This document shows positions 8,305-17,606 of a stretch of 64,000 nucleotides of DNA, piece after piece. The stretch is taken from contig JAEINP010000004.1 of NCBI GenBank assembly GCA_016342355.1, positions 1 through 64,000 on the forward strand, read 5' to 3'. Position 1 is the stretch's first letter, and every line of letters begins with the position of its first letter. The stretch comes from Desulfatibacillum sp. (GTDB lineage Bacteria; Desulfobacterota; Desulfobacteria; Desulfobacterales; Desulfatibacillaceae). Position numbers and translations under genes: made by a program. The notes under the pieces were generated by a model. That model ran no database searches. It was not told the DNA's origin and saw nothing but the letters and a program-made list of their open reading frames with translations.

Positions 8305-9974
8305 AATTCCCCCCCGCAGTTGCAGTCAGGAATAAGACCCGGAACCAGCGCCAGCTTCAGGCGGATATTCTTTCCAACCCTGTACCCGCCCCGGATCATG
8401 TTGAATTCTTCTTTTTCTATCACGGCAAACTCCCGGTTATCATGTTCCGCACCCACGGCCTGCCCTCTGTCAAACAGGGCCTCCTTGGCCTTTTCCAAGG
8501 CCATAGCCATGGTAAAATCTCTGGGAATGGCCATTTCCAGGCCCACTTCCGGAATCACCAGGGTGCCCCGCTGGGTGTCCGCCTGGAGGGTTATTTCCGC
8601 CGTGACCTTGGCCGCGGCAGCGCCTACAGCATTGGCCACCTGATAATGGGGAGGCACCTTGCAAGGGATGCCAAAGGCCTTTTCCAGCATGGGGGCCACA
8701 ATGGGCGCCGGAGCCCCCAGGACCACAATGCGGTCCGGATCGACCTTGAAGCCCTCAAGGACCTCATGAATGGTGTAAACCGGGCGGGAATTGATTCCCC
8801 GTACAAAGGCCATAACCGCCTTGGTCATGGCTTTGGTGGTTTCATCCAGAATCTTTTTCGCCACAGCCTCGGCATCCATGGATAGTTGCGCACCCACGCT
8901 CTCCATGGCTTTGCGGGCAAGGTCCTTATCCCCCTCTTCCATTAGGCCCAGGGTGATCATGGCGTCCGTGGGGGTTGGCATAGGCCCTCCAAAGGCCATG
9001 GCCTCGCCCTGGCGTATGGGGCCGATGGAAAGATTTTTTCCATCGTTCACCTTGACTTCCGAATCTCCGCCTATACCTACGGACCAAGTCAGCAGAGAAC
9101 GGATGGATGTCCGGTATTCTCCCAAACGAATTCCGTTAGGCACCCACAGGGGAAGACCGTCCAGGACCAGAGCCATGTCCGTGGTGGTCCCGCCTATGTC
9201 CAATACCAGACTGATTCCCTTGCAACCATCCAGGGCCAAAGCCCCCATAACACTGGCTGCCGGGCCGGACTGGGCGGTCTGGGCCGGAAATTCGCAACTC
9301 CGGTCCAGGCGCACTGTGCCGCCATCGGGCTTCATCAGATACCTGGGAGCGTCCAGGCCCCTCTCGGACAGGGTGGTCTCCAGGGATGTGATGAACTTAT
9401 TATGTAATGAGTGTAAAGCCGCGTTAAGATAGGCTGTGGCTATGCGCCGGGGGAAATTGAGGCTGCCGGAAAAACGATGGCCCAAGGCCTTGTAAACAAA
9501 TTGGTCTTTAAGCCAGCCTTCCGCCTGCAATTCCTGATGAGGGTTGCGCACTGAAAACTTGCACACTATGCCGCAGGCTTTAATGCCCTGCTTTTCCATG
9601 GCTCGGGCTGCTTCCATCACCTGACCCTTGTCAATGGCCATCACCTCGGTACCGCGATGGTCCATGCACCCTTCCACCACATGGTAGGACGGCCCAACCC
9701 GAAACCACTCCGGGTTCATGCCAGGACCGGCCGAAATAATCATACCGGCCGGGTCCATCTTATCCATAACCACGGCGTTGGTCGCCATAGTGGTGGAAAA
9801 GACCATGCGTTGGATTTTGCCGGGATCTATGCCCGCCAGGGTTTTGTCAAGGGATAGTCCTAAGGTTTCGAGAAGTTCCGGGCGATTAACCGTTTTGCTG
9901 TGAGCCCTGACCTTGCCGTTTTCAAGCACAACAGCGTCAGTCTGGGTTCCTCCAACGTCAAGTCCTAGAATCAT
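8301..9974 (-). CDS. hydantoinase/oxoprolinase-family protein
   Basis: 557 residues. An ASKHA-type nucleotide-binding fold is visible twice: N-terminal LGLDVGGTQTDAVVL (3-17) and central LVLDIGGTTTDMALV, as in the HyuA/5-oxoprolinase A family, which couples ATP hydrolysis to opening of cyclic amides (hydantoins, 5-oxoproline) or carboxylation of ketones. At ~557 residues it is shorter than the ~690 of classic HyuA and no HyuB gene is adjacent, so a direct hydantoinase role is doubtful. It is first of a two-gene operon with the HDAC-like gene (4-base overlap). The start ATG has a modest AGGTG ribosome site. ATP-dependent activation followed by zinc amidohydrolysis in one pathway is a reasonable inference; the substrate is not. 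Confidence 0.8.
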   Translation of the reverse strand: MILGLDVGGTQTDAVVLENGKVRAHSKTVNRPELLETLGLSLDKTLAGIDPGKIQRMVFSTTMATNAVVMDKMDPAGMIISAGPGMNPEWFRVGPSYHVVEGCMDHRGTEVMAIDKGQVMEAARAMEKQGIKACGIVCKFSVRNPHQELQAEGWLKDQFVYKALGHRFSGSLNFPRRIATAYLNAALHSLHNKFITSLETTLSERGLDAPRYLMKPDGGTVRLDRSCEFPAQTAQSGPAASVMGALALDGCKGISLVLDIGGTTTDMALVLDGLPLWVPNGIRLGEYRTSIRSLLTWSVGIGGDSEVKVNDGKNLSIGPIRQGEAMAFGGPMPTPTDAMITLGLMEEGDKDLARKAMESVGAQLSMDAEAVAKKILDETTKAMTKAVMAFVRGINSRPVYTIHEVLEGFKVDPDRIVVLGAPAPIVAPMLEKAFGIPCKVPPHYQVANAVGAAAAKVTAEITLQADTQRGTLVIPEVGLEMAIPRDFTMAMALEKAKEALFDRGQAVGAEHDNREFAVIEKEEFNMIRGGYRVGKNIRLKLALVPGLIPDCNCGGEL

Positions 9975-10051
9975 ATGAACACCTGAAGGCCGCGTTTGGG
10001 GTTGTTAAAACGTTTCCAGCATAGACTTTTGCACCGGAAAAGTAAAGAAAT

Positions 10052-10570
10052 TCAGCGGGACAAACCCTGGCTGAGCCAAAATAGCGCGCACAGGGTTTTG
10101 GCGTCCCAGATGGTTCCATCCTTTGCCATGGCCATGACCTTGTCCAGGGGAACGGTTTCCACCTCCAGAACTTCGTCCTTGTCAAGGTTTTGGACGGAAG
10201 GGCTGAGCCCGTTTCCGAAAAATATGTGTATGATTTCGTCCGAATAACCAGGCACTGGAATCATCTTGCCCAGTTTTTTCCATGTGGACACGCGAAACCC
10301 TGTCTCTTCCTCGATTTCCCGGGCCGCACAGTCAAGGGGCGACTCGCCGGGTTCCAGGGTTCCGGCGGGGATTTCGTACAAATACCCGCCAGCAGCATAC
10401 CGGTATTGGCGAAGGAGTAAAATTTCATCTTTGTCATTCAGGCAGATCATGGCCGCAGCCCCTGGATGGCGAATGACATCCAGGCCAGCCTCCCTGCCGT
10501 TTGGCAGGACTACCGTGTCATGATTTAGGGTGAATACTCGTCCTTTGTGCAGGGTTTTGCTGTTTTCCAT
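10052..10570 (-). CDS. NUDIX hydrolase, ADP-ribose pyrophosphatase type
   Basis: 172-residue NUDIX enzyme. The Nudix box is complete: G70 TLEPGE76 ... R84E85IEEE89TG91F, following GXXXXXEXXXXXXXREXXEEXG. The surrounding pattern (VLLRQYRYA-like LLLRQYRYAAG before the box, EIPAGTLE leading in) is that of ADP-sugar/ADP-ribose pyrophosphatases, which cleave ADP-ribose to AMP and ribose 5-phosphate. The start is put at ATG of MENSKTL, preceded by AGGAGC; the frame extends 11 codons further without a ribosome site. It is divergent from the gnd-zwf-pgl operon. Confidence 0.85.
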   Translation of the reverse strand: MENSKTLHKGRVFTLNHDTVVLPNGREAGLDVIRHPGAAAMICLNDKDEILLLRQYRYAAGGYLYEIPAGTLEPGESPLDCAAREIEEETGFRVSTWKKLGKMIPVPGYSDEIIHIFFGNGLSPSVQNLDKDEVLEVETVPLDKVMAMAKDGTIWDAKTLCALFWLSQGLSR

Positions 10571-10931
10571 GGGTGCTCCTGCTTGGGGATAATAAAAATA
10601 CATGAGAGCAACTATTCACTAACAATAATCCAAATGAAGCCGGGAAGCAAACCATAGAGCGTGTTGAAGGGAAAAAATCTTCGGGCGGGAAATTGCGCCT
10701 CAATCTTTGCGGGGAAGTCCATGGTAAAAAGCCCGAATCTGTCCTGCCGCCCAGCCGTATGCCTTGCATCAGTCTATTTCCCATTTTCCAATTGATTCCT
10801 TGAAGGGAACCTTTCCCGCGTAGTATATTTTTTGAATGCAATCGTGATCATTAACAAACCGTCGTCAAAGGCGGCAATAACCGCATTAGACGGGAAATCA
10901 GCGGATGGACGGCGCCATCAGGGAGGATGCC
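10571..10931. other. divergent intergenic region between NUDIX and gnd genes
   Basis: About 360 bases without a supported gene, expected to hold both promoters. For the plus strand a candidate is TTGAAG (10800-10805), an 18-base spacer and TATATT (10824-10829), about 100 bases before the gnd start. No clear promoter was picked for the NUDIX gene. Confidence 0.4.
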
Positions 10932-11840
10932 ATGAATATAGGCTTTGTGGGACTGGGAAAAATGGGCGGAGCCATGGTGGAAAGGCTTCTGGTCCGGGGG
11001 CATGACGTATCTGCTTATGCCCGGACACAGGCATCAGTGGACGCCGTCCGGACAAAAGGCGCTTACGGAGCAGACAGCCTGGAGGACTTGGTTGCAAACC
11101 TTCCCTTACCCCGCGTTGTGTGGGTCATGGTTCCGGCCGGAAATGCTACGGAAGCGATTATTCATCGGCTCGCCAACCTTATGGAGCCCGGGGACTGCAT
11201 CGTGGATGGGGGAAATTCTTTTTACAAAGAGTCCATGGCCCACGCCCATGCATTGGAAGAAAGGGAAATCCTTTTTCTGGACGCCGGAACCAGCGGCGGG
11301 ATATGGGGCCTGGAAAAGGGTTATTGCCTCATGGTGGGAGGGACCAGGGAGGCCTTTGACATGGTGCAGCCCATATTCCGGGACTTGGCTCCGCCCGACG
11401 GATACCTGCTCGTTGGGCCAAACGGAGCGGGGCATTTTGTCAAAATGATCCATAACGGCATTGAATACGCCATGCTTCAGGCCTATGCGGAAGGTTTTGA
11501 AATCATGAAGGCCAAAGAGGACTTTGGATTGGACCTGGAAGCCATTTCCCACCTGTGGAACCAGGGAAGCGTGGTCCGTTCCTGGATTTTGGAACTGGCC
11601 GAAAACGTTTTCGCCAAAGAACCGCACCTGGAATCTGTCTGGGGATATGTGGAAGACTCGGGCGAAGGCCGATGGACTGTGGCCGAGGCCATGGAGCAGG
11701 ATGTGCCCGCGCCGGTCATCACCCTGTCTTTGCTGGAGCGATTCCGGTCCCGCCAGGACCAGTCCTTTGCCGCCAAGGTCATTGCCGCTCTCAGGAACGA
11801 ATTCGGCGGCCACAGCATAAGGAGTGCGGAAAATGACTGA
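10932..11840 (+). CDS. gnd: 6-phosphogluconate dehydrogenase, decarboxylating (short type)
   Basis: Oxidises and decarboxylates 6-phosphogluconate to ribulose 5-phosphate. The 302-residue protein has the N-terminal dinucleotide fold (GFVGLGKMG 4-12), the substrate loop DAGTSGGIWG (117-126) and the catalytic GHFVKMIHNGIEY (167-179) with Lys171. Its length fits the short ~300-residue class (YqeC/GntZ-like), which is often NAD-linked, rather than the ~470-residue NADP enzyme. I start at ATG 10932 because GGGAGG lies 6 nt upstream; nine further codons are open upstream. It overlaps the start of zwf by 8 bases, so the three genes gnd-zwf-pgl are one coupled operon. Confidence 0.9.
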   Translation: MNIGFVGLGKMGGAMVERLLVRGHDVSAYARTQASVDAVRTKGAYGADSLEDLVANLPLPRVVWVMVPAGNATEAIIHRLANLMEPGDCIVDGGNSFYKESMAHAHALEEREILFLDAGTSGGIWGLEKGYCLMVGGTREAFDMVQPIFRDLAPPDGYLLVGPNGAGHFVKMIHNGIEYAMLQAYAEGFEIMKAKEDFGLDLEAISHLWNQGSVVRSWILELAENVFAKEPHLESVWGYVEDSGEGRWTVAEAMEQDVPAPVITLSLLERFRSRQDQSFAAKVIAALRNEFGGHSIRSAEND

Positions 11841-13392
11841 CTCCATGCCCGGCCAGGAAGGGATTAAAGTATCTCCAGACCCATGCACCCTTCCCGTTGC
11901 CACCCAGGGAGCAAGGGATTATCCCTTTGTCATGGTTATGTTCGGGGGGGCGGGCGACCTTGCCCGAAAAAAGCTGGTCCCTACCCTGTTTCGGCCTTTC
12001 CGGGACAACCTGCTGGCCGAGAACTTCCGGGTGATCGGGTATTCCAGGACCGGCCTCAGCACGCAGGAATACCGCATGTTGGTTAAAGAATCCGTCATCA
12101 GGCATTGCCAGCACCCCGCCCCGGAGGAATTGGTCGAGCAGTTTGCCAGCCACTTTGAATTCATATCCGGCCATTTTGAAGAGGACGCCAAATATGGAGA
12201 AATCGCCGCAGCCATCCGGGAAGGCATCCCGGGGATTCCCCCTGATGTCACGAGCACCCTTCACTATTTGGCCGTACCGCCGGATTCAGTGCCCCTAATC
12301 ATTGCCAAAATGAAAGAACACGGCTTGGCTGATGGCCCTGGCCGTAACCGCATAATTTTGGAAAAGCCCTTTGGCGCAGACAGACTTTCAGCCCATACGC
12401 TCAATCAAAAGGTGCTGGAGGTCTTTGACGAGAACCAAGTGTTCCGCATTGACCACTATTTGGGCAAAGAAACGGTCCAGAACCTAATGTTCTTCCGTTT
12501 CGGCAATAATGTGTTCGAGCCTTTGTGGAATCGGAACTATGTGGACCACGTGCAAATCACCGTGGCCGAAGATATTGGCATAGAAACCCGGGGAAATTTT
12601 TATGAGCAGGCCGGAGTGGTGCGGGATATTATCCAGAATCACATGCTCCAACTGGTGGCCCACACAGCCATGGAACCCCCAGCCAGTTTTGAGGCGGACG
12701 CCATCCGGGACGAGAAATTAAAAATATACAAAAGTTTCAGAAAGATGCCCCCGGAGTACATTGCACAGAACATGCTGCGGGGTCAGTATGGTCCAGGCAG
12801 ACTCGGCAAAGAGATAGTCCGGGGATACCGGGAAGAGGACAAGGTTTCTCCGGATTCCAAGGCATCCACATTTATGGCGGGCAAGTTCTATATTGATAAC
12901 TGGCGCTGGTCCGGGGTTCCCTTTTATCTGAGGAGCGGAAAACGGCTGCCAAAACGGATTACGGAAATCTACGTGGAATTCAAGCAACCTCCTTTAAAGC
13001 TCATGGGAAGCGCCTGCCAGGAGGCGCCCAACGCCTTATGCCTCCAAATTCAACCGGAGGAATCCATTATACTGCGATTCAACACCAAACAACCCGGTGT
13101 GGATAATCTGCCCTATCCCTCCATGTTGGAATTCAATTACGCCAAATCCTTTAAGGCCGCCACCTACCCCCCCTACGCCCGCCTGCTTCTGGATTGCCTC
13201 CGGGGAGACCTCACCCTCTTTGCAAGGCAGGACGGCATAGAAGCCATGTGGGGCGTGGTGGACCCTGTCATCCAGTTTTGGGAGGAGAATCCCGTCCCGG
13301 ACTTCCCCAACTACAAAGCCGGAACCTGGGGTCCGGACGCAGCCTGCCAGATGATGGACCGAGACAGCAGGCAATGGAGGCTTTTTGAATGA
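11833..13392 (+). CDS. zwf: glucose-6-phosphate 1-dehydrogenase
   Basis: Oxidises glucose 6-phosphate to 6-phosphogluconolactone. 519 residues, with the nucleotide loop GGAGDLARKKL (38-48; the usual GASGDLAKRKL), EKPFG (177-181) and the active-site signature RIDHYLGKE (205-213). The C-terminal (beta+alpha) domain is complete. ATG 11833 is preceded by AAGGAG at 11819-11824, and the start lies inside the last codons of gnd. The stop overlaps the pgl start as ATGA. The first ~30 residues before the nucleotide fold are longer than in most homologues and of low complexity. Confidence 0.93.
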   Translation: MTDSMPGQEGIKVSPDPCTLPVATQGARDYPFVMVMFGGAGDLARKKLVPTLFRPFRDNLLAENFRVIGYSRTGLSTQEYRMLVKESVIRHCQHPAPEELVEQFASHFEFISGHFEEDAKYGEIAAAIREGIPGIPPDVTSTLHYLAVPPDSVPLIIAKMKEHGLADGPGRNRIILEKPFGADRLSAHTLNQKVLEVFDENQVFRIDHYLGKETVQNLMFFRFGNNVFEPLWNRNYVDHVQITVAEDIGIETRGNFYEQAGVVRDIIQNHMLQLVAHTAMEPPASFEADAIRDEKLKIYKSFRKMPPEYIAQNMLRGQYGPGRLGKEIVRGYREEDKVSPDSKASTFMAGKFYIDNWRWSGVPFYLRSGKRLPKRITEIYVEFKQPPLKLMGSACQEAPNALCLQIQPEESIILRFNTKQPGVDNLPYPSMLEFNYAKSFKAATYPPYARLLLDCLRGDLTLFARQDGIEAMWGVVDPVIQFWEENPVPDFPNYKAGTWGPDAACQMMDRDSRQWRLFE

Positions 13393-14150
13393 TCACCAGA
13401 GAAACCAGCCCGGGAAAAACTGTCCTGGTGTTTGATACTCCCGAAGATCTTGCCGTGCATGCAGCCCGTTCCTTTGCGGACTATGCCGCCCAATGCATTC
13501 GGAAACAGGGGAGCTTTTTTGCGGCCTTATCAGGGGGGAAAACCCCAGCCAAGTTTTTCCGGGAATTGGCAAAATTAGGGGAAGAATTTGAATGGGAAAA
13601 AATCCATTTATTCCAGGTGGACGAACGCATGGCGCCTGCGGATCACCAGGACAGCAACCAGGCCATGATCCGGGAATCCTTTGTGGAACCAGCCGGATTT
13701 CCTCCTGAGCATTTCCTCCCTGTGCCCGTACAAATGGATGATGCGGCTCTGGCCGCCCAAGCCTATGAAAACTCAATAAATATGGTACTGGAATCTGTAC
13801 CTTCCCGCCCCAAACGGCTGGATATGATCCTGTTGGGAATAGGCCAGGACGGCCATACGGCATCTCTTTTTCCTGAAGATCCGGAATTTCGGCAAGCATC
13901 TTCCTGGGTGCGGTCCGCCAGATCCGAACATCATGCGCATCAAAGGGTGACCCTCAGCCTGAGCTTTGTCTCAGCCGCCTCAAAGGTTTTTTTCTTGATT
14001 ACTGGTCAGGACAAAGCGGACATGGTTCGCCAAATCCTTCTGGAGACATCCCCGTCCCTGCCCGCTTCATTAGTTTGGAAAAACGCCCAACAGGCTGTCA
14101 TGGCCCTTGACCGAGCTGCGGCCCGTGCCTATCTTCAAATAATGGCTTGA
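13389..14150 (+). CDS. pgl: 6-phosphogluconolactonase
   Basis: Hydrolyses 6-phosphogluconolactone, completing the oxidative branch between zwf and gnd. 253 residues of the glucosamine-6-phosphate-isomerase-like fold: AALSGGKTPAKFF near the N-terminus for phosphate binding, FQVDERMAPADHQDSN, and LLGIGQDGHTASLFP with the catalytic His region. Start ATG overlaps the zwf stop by 4 bases, so translation is coupled. No terminator was seen after it. Confidence 0.9.
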   Translation: MITRETSPGKTVLVFDTPEDLAVHAARSFADYAAQCIRKQGSFFAALSGGKTPAKFFRELAKLGEEFEWEKIHLFQVDERMAPADHQDSNQAMIRESFVEPAGFPPEHFLPVPVQMDDAALAAQAYENSINMVLESVPSRPKRLDMILLGIGQDGHTASLFPEDPEFRQASSWVRSARSEHHAHQRVTLSLSFVSAASKVFFLITGQDKADMVRQILLETSPSLPASLVWKNAQQAVMALDRAAARAYLQIMA

Positions 14151-14181
14151 CCGGAGAGGGTTTTAAATTTCCCGTATTACT

Positions 14182-14221
14182 TTGACTTAACCCGGACATT
14201 TATGTCATATAATTAGGTTAA
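14182..14221 (+). promoter_or_regulatory. candidate promoter and inverted repeat before the ferritin-like gene
   Basis: TTGACT (14182-14187) with TCATAT at a 17-base spacing (14205-14210), or TATAAT (14208-14213) at 20 bases. An inverted repeat TTAACC (14187-14192) / GGTTAA (14216-14221) brackets the -10 region and could be an operator for a redox or metal regulator. Confidence 0.4.
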
Positions 14222-14299
14222 CTGAAAAAATAGTATTTGAAATTCTACGGGCGACGGGTTGGAGCCCATTCTGTTAATAAACGAAGAGGAGAAGACACG

Positions 14300-14752
14300 A
14301 TGACCAATTTTAATTCAGTGAATGACATCCTGGATTTCGCCATCAAAAATGAGCAGGAAGCCCAAAAGTTCTATGCTGAACTGGCTGCGGTAGCCACCCG
14401 GTCCGGTTCCAAAGAATTGTTCGAGAGCTTTGTGATGGAAGAAAAACGGCATGAAGAAAAACTCAAAGCTGTCAAGGAAGGCAAGGCCATCGCCAGTGCG
14501 GAAGGCAAAGTGACTGACCTGAAAATCAGCGACTACGTGGTGGACGCTCCTGCCACCCCGGACATGGATTTCCAGAAATCCCTGATCCTTGCCATGAAAA
14601 AAGAAAAAGCCGCCTTTATGCTGTACACCAACCTTTCCAAAAGGGTGGAAGGCGAACTGAAGGATATCTTTTTGGCCCTGGCCCAGGAAGAAGCCAAGCA
14701 TAAACTGTATTTTGAAACCGAATACGACGAACATGTCCTGACCGATAATTAG
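14300..14752 (+). CDS. rubrerythrin-type ferritin-like protein without rubredoxin domain
   Basis: 150 residues forming one four-helix diiron domain: NEQEAQKFY (Glu18, Glu20), MEEKRHEEK (Glu47, Glu48, His51), KKEKAAFMLY and AQEEAKHKLYFETEYD supply the repeated E-x-x-H style ligands of the rubrerythrin family. The C-terminal rubredoxin CxxC...CxxC domain of classic rubrerythrin is absent, so electrons for peroxide reduction must come from a separate donor; iron handling is another option. Start ATG 14300 is set by AGGAG eight or so bases upstream. It is followed by a terminator, so it is monocistronic, and it precedes the metal-efflux operon. Confidence 0.85.
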   Translation: MTNFNSVNDILDFAIKNEQEAQKFYAELAAVATRSGSKELFESFVMEEKRHEEKLKAVKEGKAIASAEGKVTDLKISDYVVDAPATPDMDFQKSLILAMKKEKAAFMLYTNLSKRVEGELKDIFLALAQEEAKHKLYFETEYDEHVLTDN

Positions 14753-14762
14753 GAAAATCTTC

Positions 14763-14791
14763 GGGGAGGGTGCGATATATACACCCTCCCC
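14763..14791 (+). terminator. hairpin after the ferritin-like gene
   Basis: Perfect 10-bp stem GGGGAGGGTG (14763-14772) / CACCCTCCCC (14782-14791), 9-nt loop, starting 11 bases past the stop codon. The following bases (AATATAATCC) are AT-rich rather than a true T run. Confidence 0.6.
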
Positions 14792-14843
14792 AATATAATC
14801 CGCCTTTCCTCATTGCCCTCTTTTCCCCCGCCGCTTTATCCGC

Positions 14844-14874
14844 TTGACAAGGCAAAATGAGCGCTCCATATTAT
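14844..14874 (+). promoter_or_regulatory. promoter of the copper-efflux operon
   Basis: Consensus -35 TTGACA (14844-14849). A -10 can be read as CATATT with a 17-base spacer (14867-14872) or TATTAT with a 19-base spacer (14869-14874); the latter long spacer is the habit of MerR-family controlled metal promoters. An 8-base palindrome GAGCGCTC (14859-14866) sits in the spacer and may be the operator. The assignment to a metal regulator is inference. Confidence 0.5.
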
Positions 14875-14927
14875 ATAAGACTATTTTGGTCCTAATTAAC
14901 TCTTTTTTGCACATCGGAGGTGGCGCC

Positions 14928-15131
14928 ATGGAAGAAAAAACTTTTTCAGTACCTAAAATTTCGTGCGGACATTGCGTGAACGCCATCAAGGAAGAACTGA
15001 ACGAAATGGACGGCGTAACCAGCGTGGATGGCGATCCCGGGACCAAAACCATCAAGGTTCAATGGGAGGCTCCTGCCACGGAAGAGTCCATCCGGGCCAT
15101 GCTTAAAGAGATCAACTACCCGGCCGCATAG
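14928..15131 (+). CDS. copZ: CopZ-like copper chaperone (single HMA domain)
   Basis: A 67-residue heavy-metal-associated domain with the metal site [10 protein letters not shown] (Cys13, Cys16), which here is CGHC where CopA-type domains have CANC. It would carry Cu(I) in the cytoplasm and hand it to the ATPase encoded 17 bases downstream. The start is the ATG after an ATCGGAGGTGG ribosome site; the frame is open 28 codons further upstream, but that part covers the promoter. Confidence 0.85.
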   Translation: MEEKTFSVPKISCGHCVNAIKEELNEMDGVTSVDGDPGTKTIKVQWEAPATEESIRAMLKEINYPAA

Positions 15132-15148
15132 CCCCCTGGGAGGCAGAT

Positions 15149-17587
15149 ATGGAACCAGCCAGGATAACCCTGCCAGTCACCGGCATGACCTGCGCCAATT
15201 GCGCCATGAACATCGAGCGGGGGTTAAAAAAGTTGCCCGGCGTTACCGAGGCTTCGGTAAATTTTGCCAACGAGGAAGCCTCCTTTCGCCTGGACGCTTC
15301 CCAGACCAAGCCCCAGGACGTGATCAACAAGATCCAAAGCCTTGGCTTTGGGGTTCCCACGGCAAAGATTGACTTGCCCATCACGGGTATGACCTGCGCC
15401 AATTGCGCGGCCAACCTGGAACGGAGTTTGAACAAAAAGGTTCCGGGGGTGATTTCCGCCACCGTGAATTTTGCTTCGGAACGGGCTTCGGTGGAGTACA
15501 TCCAGGCCCTGGCCGGGGTGGACGACATTGTGGCGGCGGTTGCCAAGGCTGGCTTTGAGGCCATCCGTCCCCAGGAAGGCATGGAGCCGGAAGACGCCGA
15601 GGCGGCGGCGCGGGCGGCGGAAGTCAAGGACCAAACCCGCAAGTTCCTGGTTGGCGTTGTGTTCGCCCTCCCTTTGTTTTTAATCAGCATGTCTCGGGAT
15701 TTTGGTCTGCTGGGACCATGGAGCCACCAGCCCTGGGTCAACTGGTTGTTTCTGGCAATGGCCACGCCCGTGCAATTCTACACAGGATGGGACTATTATA
15801 TAGGCGGCATAAATAGCCTGAAAAACAAAAGCGCCAACATGGACGTGTTGGTGGCCATGGGCTCTTCCACCGCCTATTTTTACTCTCTGGCCTTGCTGAT
15901 TTTTCCGGTCCTGGGCCAGCATGTGTATTTTGAAACATCCGCCGTCATCATCACCCTCATTAAACTGGGTAAATTGTTGGAAGCCCGCTCCAAGGGCAAG
16001 ACCGGCAAGGCTATCAAGGAACTCATGAGCCTGACCCCGGACACAGCCATTCTTGTGGTCGGGGACGAGGAAACTGAGGTTCCCGTATCCCAGATAAAGG
16101 TGGGAGACACAGTCCTGGTGCGTCCCGGTACAAGGATGCCCGTGGACGGAAAGGTGGTGTGGGGTTATTCCGCAGTGGACGAATCCATGCTCACCGGCGA
16201 ACCCCTGCCTGTGGACAAAACCGAAGGAGACCCGGTAGCCGGTGGCACGGTGAACGGCCAAGGCCTGCTAAAGGTGCAGGCCACCCGAGTGGGCAGTGAA
16301 ACCGCCCTGGCCCATATTATCCGCATGGTCCGGGACGCCCAGGGCAGCAAGGCGCCCATTCAGGCTTTGGCGGACAAGGTGGCGGCGGTTTTCGTGCCGG
16401 GCGTCATTGGTTTGGCCGTGCTCACCTTTGTATTGTGGTGGGCCATTGGCGGGGAATTCGTTCCCGCCATGATCCGTTTTGTTGCGGTTCTGGTCATTGC
16501 CTGCCCCTGCGCATTGGGGTTGGCGACTCCCACGGCCATCATGGCCGGAACAGGCAGGGGGGCCAAATCCGGCATTTTGTTCAAGGACAGCACCGCCCTT
16601 CAAATTGCTACCAAACTGGACGTGGTGGTCCTGGATAAAACCGGCACCATCACCATGGGCAAGCCTGCGATTTCCGACATCGAAGCAGTAGCGGATCTCA
16701 GCCGGGACGAGGTACTGATCATGGCGGCCAGCGTGGAATCCGGGTCTGAACATCCCCTGGGCAGGGCCATTGTGGATCACGCCAAAAGCAAGGGCCTAAA
16801 GCTCAGCCCCCTGGAAGATTTCCAGGCCCATGGCGGCAATGGAGTATCCGGGACTATTGGCGATGCCCGGGTGATTGTGGGCAAGCCCGGCTGGGTCAAG
16901 GGCGAGGGCGTGGATATGGCAAAGGCCGAAAAAGAAATCCTCCACCTTGCCAGCGAAGGTAAAACCGTCATGGCCATGGCTATGAAGGGTGTTCTTGTGG
17001 GGCTGGTTGCTGTTTCCGATACCCTCAAGCCGGAGTCTGCCGAAGCCATTAAACAGCTTCACAGCCAGGGCCTGGAAGTAATCATGCTTACCGGGGACAA
17101 TCCCCAGACAGCCCAGGCAATCGCCTCCCAGATTGGCGTGGATAGCGTTTTTGCAGAGGTAATGCCGGACCAAAAAGGGGACAAGATCAAAGAACTCCAG
17201 AGCCAAGGCAAAATTGTCGCCATGGTGGGCGACGGGATCAACGACGCCCCTGCCCTGGCCATTGCCGACCTGGGAATTGCCCTGGGGACGGGCACGGACG
17301 TGGCCATGGAAACCGCTGACGTAGTTCTGGCGAGCGGCAAGCTGACCGGTGTGGTCTCGGCCATTGCCCTGAGCAGGGCCACCATGCGCACCATCAAGCA
17401 AAATCTTGTATGGGCCTTCGGGTACAACGTGGTGCTCATTCCCCTGGCTGCCGGAGCCCTGGCGGGCTTTACCTTTTTACCCGAGTTCCTGAGACATTTA
17501 CATCCCATATTGGCGGCCCTTGCCATGGCCCTTTCCAGTATATCGGTGGTAACCAACAGCCTGACCCTTTACAGGGCCAAGGCGTAA
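15149..17587 (+). CDS. copA: copper-exporting P1B-type ATPase
   Basis: 812-residue P-type ATPase that pumps Cu(I) out of the cytoplasm. Two N-terminal HMA domains carry GMTCANC (12-18 and 80-86). After eight expected membrane helices come the actuator motif TGE (349-351), the transmembrane copper site CPC (452-454, [11 protein letters not shown]), the phosphorylation site DKTGT (496-500), the P1B His-Pro pair SEHPLG (535-536) and GDGINDA (694-700). All catalytic residues are present. It sits 17 bases after copZ and 19 before the TVP38-like gene, in what looks like a single six-gene unit. Confidence 0.95.
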   Translation: MEPARITLPVTGMTCANCAMNIERGLKKLPGVTEASVNFANEEASFRLDASQTKPQDVINKIQSLGFGVPTAKIDLPITGMTCANCAANLERSLNKKVPGVISATVNFASERASVEYIQALAGVDDIVAAVAKAGFEAIRPQEGMEPEDAEAAARAAEVKDQTRKFLVGVVFALPLFLISMSRDFGLLGPWSHQPWVNWLFLAMATPVQFYTGWDYYIGGINSLKNKSANMDVLVAMGSSTAYFYSLALLIFPVLGQHVYFETSAVIITLIKLGKLLEARSKGKTGKAIKELMSLTPDTAILVVGDEETEVPVSQIKVGDTVLVRPGTRMPVDGKVVWGYSAVDESMLTGEPLPVDKTEGDPVAGGTVNGQGLLKVQATRVGSETALAHIIRMVRDAQGSKAPIQALADKVAAVFVPGVIGLAVLTFVLWWAIGGEFVPAMIRFVAVLVIACPCALGLATPTAIMAGTGRGAKSGILFKDSTALQIATKLDVVVLDKTGTITMGKPAISDIEAVADLSRDEVLIMAASVESGSEHPLGRAIVDHAKSKGLKLSPLEDFQAHGGNGVSGTIGDARVIVGKPGWVKGEGVDMAKAEKEILHLASEGKTVMAMAMKGVLVGLVAVSDTLKPESAEAIKQLHSQGLEVIMLTGDNPQTAQAIASQIGVDSVFAEVMPDQKGDKIKELQSQGKIVAMVGDGINDAPALAIADLGIALGTGTDVAMETADVVLASGKLTGVVSAIALSRATMRTIKQNLVWAFGYNVVLIPLAAGALAGFTFLPEFLRHLHPILAALAMALSSISVVTNSLTLYRAKA

Positions 17588-17606
17588 TTGAAAGCGGGGC
17601 GGAGGG

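Noticed and set aside
7558-8643. 361-codon open frame on the plus strand
   Set aside because: It lies opposite the HDAC-like and hydantoinase-like genes, has no ribosome site and a composition expected of the complement of codon-biased genes.
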